A stretch of DNA of 21,625 bases from a virus. Under the pieces are notes generated by a model. That model made no database searches. It saw nothing but the letters and a program-made list of their open reading frames with translations, and was not told the origin of the DNA. The stretch lies in the IMG/VR virus record IMGVR_UViG_3300035459_000078, positions 1-21,625 of that record; one strand, 5' to 3'. Numbering within the stretch: the first letter of the stretch is position 1; each line of letters begins with the position of its first letter. Both the position numbers and the translations under genes were made by a program. This document shows positions 7,177 to 13,082 of this stretch, one piece after another.

Positions 7177-7532
7177 AAGTAAAACAAACTACTTTTTATC
7201 CGGGTGGTAATTGTTTATCGGCTTGCTTCGCTTCTATATTTGAAAAAGATATAAATGATATTCCTGATTTTATTGGTATGAAGGATTTTTGGGATCAAGT
7301 AATAGAATATTTAGATAGTATTGGATATGAATATAATGGATTGATAAGATTTAATAAAGAATATGATAGATATATAAAGGATGGGTATTATATTGTTATG
7401 GGAAAATCAGAACGCGGATGCAATCATGTTTGTATTTATAAAGAAAGTAAATTAGTATTCGATCCCCATCCTAGTGATTTAGGTTTAATGTGCGAAGATT
7501 GGATTTTAGATATAGTTAAACAAAATGAATAA
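7170..7532 (+). CDS. Papain/C39-like phage protein
   Basis: The product is 120 residues. Gly-Gly-Asn-Cys (Cys15) opens a helix with Ala-Cys-Phe-Ala-Ser, followed by Asn-His-Val (His86) and Phe-Asp-Pro-His-Pro-Ser (Asp98). This Cys...His...Asp order and spacing fit the papain-like fold of C39-type peptidases and transglutaminase-like proteins. I recall similar small phage proteins with Gly-Asn-Cys and Asp-Pro-His-Pro-Ser that are usually listed as hypothetical. Whether it cuts peptides, isopeptides or nothing cannot be told. It overlaps the zincin-like gene by 7 nt and the HNH gene by 8 nt. Confidence 0.55.
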   Translation: MVKVKQTTFYPGGNCLSACFASIFEKDINDIPDFIGMKDFWDQVIEYLDSIGYEYNGLIRFNKEYDRYIKDGYYIVMGKSERGCNHVCIYKESKLVFDPHPSDLGLMCEDWILDIVKQNE

Positions 7533-7860
7533 AGATAGATTAAAAATATATATTATGTTCGATGGCAGATGTGCTTATTGTGGAGATAAATTGAAAAGTA
7601 ATTTTCATATAGATCATGTTAATCCTAAATATAAAGGTGGAATCAATAGTAAGGAAAATTTATATCCTGCTTGTCCTCGATGTAATATCAGAAAATCGGT
7701 CTTTACTATTGAACAATTTAGACACGAAATATCTGAACAAGTGAATAGGCTTAGAAGAAATTCAAATCAATTTAGATTGGCCGAATCGTTTAATCAAATT
7801 TACGTAACAAATTATCCGGTAGTATTCTGGTTTGAAAAATATAATGAGGGAAACTTTTGA
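7525..7860 (+). CDS. HNH endonuclease
   Basis: The product is 111 residues. An N-terminal HNH domain (about 13-60) shows Cys16-x2-Cys19, Asp30-His31-x2-Pro, Asn45-Leu and Cys50-x2-Cys53-Asn54. These are the structural zinc ligands and the catalytic beta-beta-alpha metal core. The remaining 50 or so residues are helical and Arg/Asn/Gln-rich and probably bind DNA. It could be a homing nuclease, a replication or recombination nuclease, or part of phage DNA processing. Sitting directly before the replicative helicase and sharing its overlap (TTGA at 7857-7860) does not decide this. Confidence 0.85.
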   Translation: MNKDRLKIYIMFDGRCAYCGDKLKSNFHIDHVNPKYKGGINSKENLYPACPRCNIRKSVFTIEQFRHEISEQVNRLRRNSNQFRLAESFNQIYVTNYPVVFWFEKYNEGNF

Positions 7861-9290
7861 CTCGTACAACCATAAAGACAGACCAGGAAGTAAATCTCCT
7901 CATTTACATGATAGTAAATGACAGGTTTCTAAATGAAATAGTCCCTATGTTTCGCACTCAATACATGAAGACATCATATTCAAAACTTATATCGTCATGG
8001 ATTTTAGAATTTTACAACGAATATCATTGTTCGCCAAAAAAGCACATCCAGGATTTATACATTACTAAATATAAATTATTGCAAGACGAGGATAGTGAAG
8101 ATACAGATAATATAAAATTATTCCTTTCCAATTTATCAAAGAAATGGGAAACATATACAGAATCAACCAATATAGATTTTGTCTTGATTGAATCGCAAAA
8201 TTACTTGAAAATTAGATCGGGTGAATTATTAAAAGAAAAATTAGACGATGCAATTTTATCCAATGATTATACGAAAATGGAAAATTGCATTGCACAATAT
8301 AAAAGGGTTGAAAAGCCTACAGGCCAAGGTATTGATTTATTGCATGATCATAATAAAATATTAGAAGCATTGACAAAAGAACATAATGAAATAATTACCT
8401 TTCCTGGAGCCGTAGGAACAATCATCCCTCCAATTTGCCGTGGCGACTTTATGTCATTTTTTGGACCCGCCAAGCGCGGAAAATCGTTTTTTTTATGGTG
8501 GGCATCAGAGATAGCGATGGGCCAAGGGAACAAAGTTATTTATATTCCTCTAGAAATGAATGATACAGCAATAATAAAACGTTGCTGGCCATCTATCACA
8601 GGACAGCCATTATATAAGCGCACTATTCATTCGGCACATTTTGAACCTAATGAGGACGGTAAATATTCAATAGAGCAAGATGAAAAAGAAATGGATAGTG
8701 TCAATTTAGAAAATATAGAGGATATGCAAAAGAAATTAAGGAGGCTATACAGAAAAGGCAGGATAAAAATAATTCCCATGATTGCTTGTACAGTCCAAGC
8801 CATTGAAAGTCTCTGCGATAATTTATATTATTATGAAAACTTTATTCCTGATACCATCATCATCGATTATGCCGATTATATGGAACCCGGCAAGAAATAT
8901 ACAGACAACAGGGATAGGATAAACACCATCTGGAAAGGGTTACGGGATTTTGCCAATGAGAGGAACGTGGCAGTAATCACGGCAAGCCATACGGAAAAGA
9001 AAACATTTGAAAGCGATATAAAAACTTCTCAGGCTTCTGAGGATATAAGGAAAATAAACCATGTCACATTGGCAGTGAGTTTGAATGCCACTGATAAGGA
9101 AAATTCAAATAACATAATTAGGCTAGGAATGATGGAAGTAAGGGAAGGTAGGCATATAACGGATCAGGCTGTTTGTCTGCAATGCCTGGATCTAGGAAGG
9201 CCATGCATTGATTCAAAAATGGCCAAGGATGTTTCAGGATATGACAAGAAAATTGAAGAAAAACATACCTACAAGCGCAGCAATTCTTGA
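7857..9290 (+). CDS. dnaB: DnaB-type replicative helicase
   Basis: The product is a 477-residue RecA-fold (superfamily 4) helicase expected to unwind DNA at the phage fork as a hexamer and to work with the primase at 2633. After a DnaB-like helical N-terminal domain (about 1-150) come Walker A GPAKRGKS (203-210), Pro-Leu-Glu-Met (231-234), Walker B IIIDYAD (334-340) and the sensor-like ITASH (374-378). TTG at 7857 is the best start, with GAGGG at 7846-7850 (6 nt). GC content rises through the 3' half compared with the flanking small genes. The C-terminus is short and basic. Confidence 0.88.
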   Translation: MTRTTIKTDQEVNLLIYMIVNDRFLNEIVPMFRTQYMKTSYSKLISSWILEFYNEYHCSPKKHIQDLYITKYKLLQDEDSEDTDNIKLFLSNLSKKWETYTESTNIDFVLIESQNYLKIRSGELLKEKLDDAILSNDYTKMENCIAQYKRVEKPTGQGIDLLHDHNKILEALTKEHNEIITFPGAVGTIIPPICRGDFMSFFGPAKRGKSFFLWWASEIAMGQGNKVIYIPLEMNDTAIIKRCWPSITGQPLYKRTIHSAHFEPNEDGKYSIEQDEKEMDSVNLENIEDMQKKLRRLYRKGRIKIIPMIACTVQAIESLCDNLYYYENFIPDTIIIDYADYMEPGKKYTDNRDRINTIWKGLRDFANERNVAVITASHTEKKTFESDIKTSQASEDIRKINHVTLAVSLNATDKENSNNIIRLGMMEVREGRHITDQAVCLQCLDLGRPCIDSKMAKDVSGYDKKIEEKHTYKRSNS

Positions 9291-9310
9291 AAGATGATGT
9301 ATAATGATAG
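9290..9310 (+). promoter_or_regulatory. TATAAT element that may give a leaderless transcript (copy 3)
   Basis: AAAGATGATG, TATAAT at 9300-9305 and GATAG match the recurrent element, but no ribosome binding site follows. An ATG lies at 9312, 7 nt after the hexamer, where transcription would be expected to start. If the element is a promoter, the message would begin at or next to the start codon. Confidence 0.35.
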
Positions 9311-9311
9311 T

Positions 9312-9488
9312 ATGGGTAAACGAAAAGAAATAATCATTAAAATGGATATCAATAGTCGGGAATGGAAAGATAAAATGGAAAGATTGAATAAGGAATTGGA
9401 TGAACGGGATGGTGATAATAGACGATCATGGGGAAAAGAAACTTTTTATGATAAAGGATTATATCCCGAACCTTCAAAGAGGAAATAA
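9312..9488 (+). CDS. Small charged hypothetical protein
   Basis: ATG at 9312 encodes about 58 residues; in-frame ATGs at 9294 and 9297 would add 6 or 5 residues but lie before the TATAAT element. The product is highly charged (Lys, Arg, Asp, Glu) and probably helical, with no recognised motif. There is no clear ribosome binding site. It ends 4 nt before the TTG start of the transglycosylase, and the ribosome binding site of that gene (AGAGGA) lies in its last codons. It could simply be the leader reading frame of the modification operon. Confidence 0.45.
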   Translation: MGKRKEIIIKMDINSREWKDKMERLNKELDERDGDNRRSWGKETFYDKGLYPEPSKRK

Positions 9489-9492
9489 TATT

Positions 9493-10371
9493 TTGAATAA
9501 CGATGAACAATCACCAAAACAAAAACCTCTAATCATTCATGGTGGGGCCCCTATAACTTCTCAAAAACAAATGCAAAAATATAATAAAAAAATACCTGTA
9601 TTGATTCCATTTGATATGATCCCAAAAAATAAAAAAATAGAATGGCAAAAATGGTTTAATTATTTATTCATTGATTCAGGTGCATTTTCAGTATCACAAA
9701 ATAATGCATCTATAAATCTAAAAAAATACATTAATTTTATAAAAGACAATGAAGATAAAATAAGCAATTATGCTTCATTAGATGTGGTAGGAGATGGTGA
9801 AACTTCTTTACATAATTGGAAAGTAATGAGAAAAGCTGGATTATTGCCTATTCCTGTTTTTCATGATGGAGAAAATTTTGATATATTAAAAGAATATACA
9901 GATAATTGTTCATATATCGGATTGGGTGCAGTAGCATATAAATCAAATAAAAGCAGAGTCATATTTTTTGATAAGGTTTTTTCTATGTTCCCTGATAGAA
10001 CTAAAGTAGGATTTCATGGATTCGGAGTAATGGATTTAGGGTTGTTACAAAGATATCCATGGAAAAGCATAGACTCTTCTTCTGTTACAACTATTGCAAG
10101 GTTTGGCGGCATAATTATTGGAAATAAATTATTAAAATTAGCAATATCAAAAAGAGTTAATCAAGAATCTGTAAGAAAATGGCACTCAGAATATAATGAA
10201 CAATATGTAAAAAATGAATTCATAAAATATGGATGGAATTATGAATTAGCTAGAGAAGGTACACAAGAAGGATTATTTGAAAGGCAATTTTTTAATTTAG
10301 ATACAGTTAATGAATATGCAAAAATACCTAATGTGTTTAATCCTGTTTTAAGAGTAAATACTTTATTTTAA
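9493..10371 (+). CDS. dpdA: DpdA-like DNA transglycosylase (TGT fold)
   Basis: Proteins of this family swap guanine in DNA for a 7-deazaguanine such as preQ0 or preQ1. From TTG at 9493 the product is 292 residues. Visible TGT-type features are Asp61-Ser-Gly-Ala-Phe (matching Asp-Ser-Gly-Gly-Phe in tRNA-guanine transglycosylases), Leu-Asp97-Val-Val, a Gly-Leu-Gly-Ala substrate loop (143-146), His-Gly-Phe-Gly (175-178) and Ser-Ile-Asp194-Ser-Ser-Ser, where Asp194 is the likely nucleophile. The zinc-binding Cys cluster of tRNA enzymes is absent, as in phage DpdA. AGAGGA at 9478-9483 supports TTG; an ATG at 9400 would overlap the previous gene. The transporter downstream supports the call. A tRNA substrate is not excluded. 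Confidence 0.8.
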   Translation: MNNDEQSPKQKPLIIHGGAPITSQKQMQKYNKKIPVLIPFDMIPKNKKIEWQKWFNYLFIDSGAFSVSQNNASINLKKYINFIKDNEDKISNYASLDVVGDGETSLHNWKVMRKAGLLPIPVFHDGENFDILKEYTDNCSYIGLGAVAYKSNKSRVIFFDKVFSMFPDRTKVGFHGFGVMDLGLLQRYPWKSIDSSSVTTIARFGGIIIGNKLLKLAISKRVNQESVRKWHSEYNEQYVKNEFIKYGWNYELAREGTQEGLFERQFFNLDTVNEYAKIPNVFNPVLRVNTLF

Positions 10372-10387
10372 GGGGGCAAGGTTAATC

Positions 10388-10424
10388 AGCGGTTCGTAGA
10401 ATCCCGCTAATCAAAAACAAAGGA
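10388..10424 (+). promoter_or_regulatory. PreQ1-I riboswitch controlling the transporter
   Basis: The leader folds as a type I preQ1 aptamer. P1 is AGCGG (10388-10392) with CCGCT (10404-10408), 5 perfect pairs. The 11-nt loop (10393-10403) ends in C10403, the position of the C that pairs with preQ1 in known aptamers. An A-rich tail (AATCAAAAACAAAGGA, 10409-10424) follows and includes the ribosome binding site AAGGA, 7 nt before ATG 10432. Ligand binding should lock the tail into the pseudoknot and block translation. No terminator hairpin is seen, which fits translational control. Confidence 0.88.
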
Positions 10425-10431
10425 TTGAATT

Positions 10432-11118
10432 ATGGAAAACGTGAACAAAGAAAAACTGTTGCCAATGATTACTGGAGCTTTTGTAGGTATTTTGATTTTA
10501 TCAAATATCCTCGCTGCTAAGATGGTGCAGATTGGGCCTTTTGTGTTTGATGGGGGGACATTGCTTTTTCCTCTATCATATATTTTTGGCGATTGCCTTA
10601 CCGAAGTATATGGGTATAAAGCATCGAGAAAAGTTATATGGACGGGTTTTGCTATGATTATTTTAATGGCAGTCAATATCTGGATTATTGGTTATTTGCC
10701 TGCTGAAAAATCATGGGTGTTTCAAGATTCATATAACAATATTTTAATGATGGTGCCGAGAATTGTACTAGCATCTTTATGCGGATTTTTTGCTGGGGAA
10801 TTTTCTAATTCATTTGTACTTTCTAAAATGAAAGTATTAACCAATGGGAAACATTTATGGATGCGTACTATCGGGTCTACAGTGGTTGGGGAATTTGTTG
10901 ATAGTCTTTTATTTGTAATGATTGCTTTCTTAGGGCTATACCCTACTTCAGTTTTAATTGTCATGGCAATATCAAATTATCTTTTCAAGACATTTATTGA
11001 AGTTGTTTTCACTCCTATTACATATGCAGTGATCAGATTCATGAAAAAGCAAGAAGGAATTGATACTTTTGATACAGGATATAAATCAAAAGATTATAAT
11101 CCTTTTGTTCTAAAATAA
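10432..11118 (+). CDS. yhhQ: YhhQ/VUT-family queuosine-precursor transporter
   Basis: This 228-residue inner-membrane protein probably imports preQ0, preQ1 or a related 7-deazaguanine. Family hallmarks are Ser-Asn-x2-Ala-Ala-Lys (24-30), Phe-Pro-Leu-Ser-Tyr-x-Phe-Gly-Asp-x2-Thr-Glu-Val-Tyr-Gly-Tyr (46-62), and Arg145 followed by Gly-Ser and Gly-Glu-x2-Asp-Ser (148-158). About six hydrophobic segments fit the family (near 12-30, 42-56, 67-89, 106-126, 150-170, 173-200). The C-terminus is short and hydrophilic. It lies 60 nt after the DpdA-like gene behind a preQ1-I riboswitch, which points to preQ1 or a close precursor as cargo. No queC, queD, queE or folE gene is in the window, so the phage probably relies on imported or host-made base. 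Confidence 0.85.
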   Translation: MENVNKEKLLPMITGAFVGILILSNILAAKMVQIGPFVFDGGTLLFPLSYIFGDCLTEVYGYKASRKVIWTGFAMIILMAVNIWIIGYLPAEKSWVFQDSYNNILMMVPRIVLASLCGFFAGEFSNSFVLSKMKVLTNGKHLWMRTIGSTVVGEFVDSLLFVMIAFLGLYPTSVLIVMAISNYLFKTFIEVVFTPITYAVIRFMKKQEGIDTFDTGYKSKDYNPFVLK

Positions 11119-11120
11119 TA

Positions 11121-11147
11121 AAAGATAGTATATAATATGTATGAGGG
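11121..11147 (+). promoter_or_regulatory. Recurrent AT-rich element before the clamp leader (copy 4)
   Basis: AAAGATAG, TATAAT at 11131-11136, ATGTAT and GAGGG at 11143-11147 match the other copies. Here the ribosome-binding-like GAGGG is followed by TTG at 11151 rather than by the clamp start. No -35 hexamer is convincing. It probably begins the clamp transcript. Confidence 0.5.
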
Positions 11148-11172
11148 TGATTGAAAAACATTGCCTTCATAC
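11139..11172 (+). other. Stem-loop in the sliding-clamp leader
   Basis: GTATGAGGG (11139-11147) pairs with CCTTCATAC (11164-11172): 9 pairs, one of them G-U. It can be extended inward by wobble pairs to leave a loop of about 10 nt. No T-run follows, so it is not an intrinsic terminator. It would hide the GAGGG of the small reading frame at 11151 and ends 12 nt before the clamp ribosome binding site AGGAG (11185-11189). Confidence 0.45.
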
Positions 11173-11216
11173 ATAATTTTATAAAGGAGAAAATAATACT
11201 TAATGCAACTGAATAA
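11151..11216 (+). CDS. Possible leader peptide overlapping the clamp start
   Basis: TTG at 11151 after GAGGG (11143-11147) opens a 21-codon frame ending at TAA 11214-11216, which overlaps the clamp start (11203) in another frame. The layout matches other uses of the recurrent element, where GGAGG is followed closely by a start codon. The spacing is short (3 nt) and the peptide has no recognisable feature. It could be a translated leader that controls the clamp, or chance. Confidence 0.2.
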   Translation: MKNIAFIHNFIKEKIILNATE

Positions 11217-12282
11217 AAATGATTTTCTTTCTGCAATGAAAAAGGCCATGCCGGGCGTAGAATCCTCCAATACCATTTTACAAGGTGCTGATACGTTCAT
11301 TTTCCATGATGGCTTCATCCATACCTACAATGATACCATTTCAGTATCAGTGCATTTTCCCATCACCAACAAGGCAGGCGAAAACATCTCTGCCGCAATC
11401 AAGGCAAAAGATTTCTATGATCTTATTTCTCGCTATGAAGGCGATACCATTTCAATCATTCTTAAAAGCGATATGTGGATCATCAAGTCAGAAAATGCTA
11501 GGGCTGAATTGACTCTGCTTGAAAATAATCTTATCGAACGTATCCAAGGATTGAAAATTGACAACAAACAACTGAAAAAGATTCCAGAAAGGTTTTTTGA
11601 GGGTTTGGCAATATGCAATTTCAAGTCACAATCCCAGATATCCGGTGTCTATTGTGTAGATAAAAATATTATTGCCACTGACAACCTGAAAGTGAATTAT
11701 TATACTTTGGATGATGATATTATTACTTCATTTTGGATTAATGATGATTCTGTAACTGAATTACTTAAATTACAGAATCCTATAAAGTATTATGTTAGTG
11801 ATTCATGGGTGCATTTCCAGACAGAGGATAAGACTATTTTTTCCATAAAGCGATTGAATCAGGAAAATTATCCATATAGTAAAATCATAGAATTTGTAGA
11901 AAGTCATAAAAAGGAAAAGGGCGATATTACTAACGAGCTTCCAAATAAATTGATCGATGCAGTGAACAGGGCAGCGGCACTTAGCCAGAATATAGAAAGT
12001 TTTGATACGGTCAAATTGACATTCACCAAGGATCATATAGAAGTATTCAGCCAAAGGCCGAGCGGGAAATATACGGAAAATGTCCCATGGGAAAAGCCAT
12101 TCAAGAAGGATATTTCGCCAATAAGCATTTATGTGGATTATTCAATGATACAGAATGGGATTAAATATTCTAAAAGTTTCTATCTGAAAAATACTACGGT
12201 GAGTGATAAAATTAAAACCAGGGTTGTGTTCGTTTCGGAGTTTGGAATTCAGCTTATCTCAACATTCGATGGAGGAGAATAA
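11203..12282 (+). CDS. dnaN: DNA polymerase III beta-type sliding clamp
   Basis: The product is 359 residues, close to the usual 360-380 of bacterial beta clamps. The repeating beta-strand-rich pattern fits three clamp domains: an N-terminal Asp-Gly-Phe-Ile-His-Thr-Tyr-Asn-Asp strand pair (36-44), a central Gly-Val-Tyr-Cys-Val-Asp...Ala-Thr-Asp-Asn-Leu-Lys segment (about 147-161, like the Thr-Asp-x-x-Arg region of DnaN), and a C-terminal domain. It would ring DNA and hold the alpha subunit at 13082, loaded by the DnaX-like protein at 17404. Similarity is weak, so the call leans on length, pattern and gene order. The ATG is 13 nt from AGGAG, longer than usual. GC content is higher than in neighbours. 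Confidence 0.7.
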   Translation: MQLNKNDFLSAMKKAMPGVESSNTILQGADTFIFHDGFIHTYNDTISVSVHFPITNKAGENISAAIKAKDFYDLISRYEGDTISIILKSDMWIIKSENARAELTLLENNLIERIQGLKIDNKQLKKIPERFFEGLAICNFKSQSQISGVYCVDKNIIATDNLKVNYYTLDDDIITSFWINDDSVTELLKLQNPIKYYVSDSWVHFQTEDKTIFSIKRLNQENYPYSKIIEFVESHKKEKGDITNELPNKLIDAVNRAAALSQNIESFDTVKLTFTKDHIEVFSQRPSGKYTENVPWEKPFKKDISPISIYVDYSMIQNGIKYSKSFYLKNTTVSDKIKTRVVFVSEFGIQLISTFDGGE

Positions 12283-13082
12283 TTAAAAATCTTTATGTAA
12301 AAAAAGAAATTATAAATAACTCAACTTTATATCAAGGTGATTGTCTGGAAGTAATGAAAATTATTCCCGATAAAAGTATTGATATGATTTTATGTGATTT
12401 ACCATACGGGACAACTGTTTGTAAATGGGATGTAATTATTCCATTTAAGCCTTTATGGGAACAATATAAAAGGATAATAAAAGATAAAGGATGTATTGCC
12501 TTATTCGGATCAGAACCGTTTAGCTCTTATTTACGATTATCAAATATTAAAGAATTTAGATATGATTGGATATGGAAGAAAAACGAAGCTACCGGAGGAA
12601 TGAATTGTAATAAAATGCCTTTATTAGACTATGAAACAATATCAATATTTTATAAAAAATTATCTTTATATAATCCACAATTAACAAAAGGTTGTTCGTA
12701 TAAAATAAAAAGAAACAAACCATCATTAGATTCGGTATATGGTAAAACTGGAACAAAAAACAATTTTGTTTCTAATAATGAAGGCATAAGATTCCCACAA
12801 AGAATAGTTAAATTTGATGTGCAAAGAGGATTACATCCAACACAAAAACCAATAAATTTATTATCTTATTTAGTTAAAACATATACAAAAGAAAACGAAA
12901 CTATATTAGATAATTGTATGGGAAGTGGAAGTACAATAGTTACTTGTAATTATATAGATAGAAAATCAATAGGGATTGAAATGGATAGGGATATTTATGA
13001 ATTAGCTATTAAAAGGATAAAGAATCCTGAACAGATAATAAAAGAAAAGAAAAATAAATATTCATTATTCGGGGATATTTAA
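12282..13082 (+). CDS. DNA methyltransferase (N6-adenine or N4-cytosine type), probable ATT start
   Basis: The product transfers a methyl group from SAM to an amino group of a DNA base. Motif IV reads Asp-Leu-Pro-Tyr-Gly and precedes His-Pro-Thr-Gln-Lys-Pro and the SAM-binding Asp-Asn-Cys-Met-Gly-Ser-Gly-Ser-Thr, the order of the beta class; DLPY is more often seen in adenine enzymes. The first ATG (12354) would remove the family motif Tyr-Gln-Gly-Asp-Cys-Leu-Glu-Val. The frame is open upstream, and GGAGG at 12271-12275 is 6 nt before ATT 12282, which overlaps the clamp stop, so I place the start there (266 residues). No restriction enzyme partner is adjacent. It ends by overlapping the polymerase start. 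Confidence 0.85.
   Translation: MKNLYVKKEIINNSTLYQGDCLEVMKIIPDKSIDMILCDLPYGTTVCKWDVIIPFKPLWEQYKRIIKDKGCIALFGSEPFSSYLRLSNIKEFRYDWIWKKNEATGGMNCNKMPLLDYETISIFYKKLSLYNPQLTKGCSYKIKRNKPSLDSVYGKTGTKNNFVSNNEGIRFPQRIVKFDVQRGLHPTQKPINLLSYLVKTYTKENETILDNCMGSGSTIVTCNYIDRKSIGIEMDRDIYELAIKRIKNPEQIIKEKKNKYSLFGDI

Noticed and set aside
9400-9492. ATG 9400 as the start of the DpdA-like gene
   Set aside because: It has no ribosome binding site, overlaps the upstream gene by 89 nt and adds residues unlike the family; TTG 9493 has AGAGGA at good spacing.
11285-11512. Alternate + strand frame inside the clamp gene
   Set aside because: The product is low-complexity and the overlapping clamp frame is full-length and consistent with its family.
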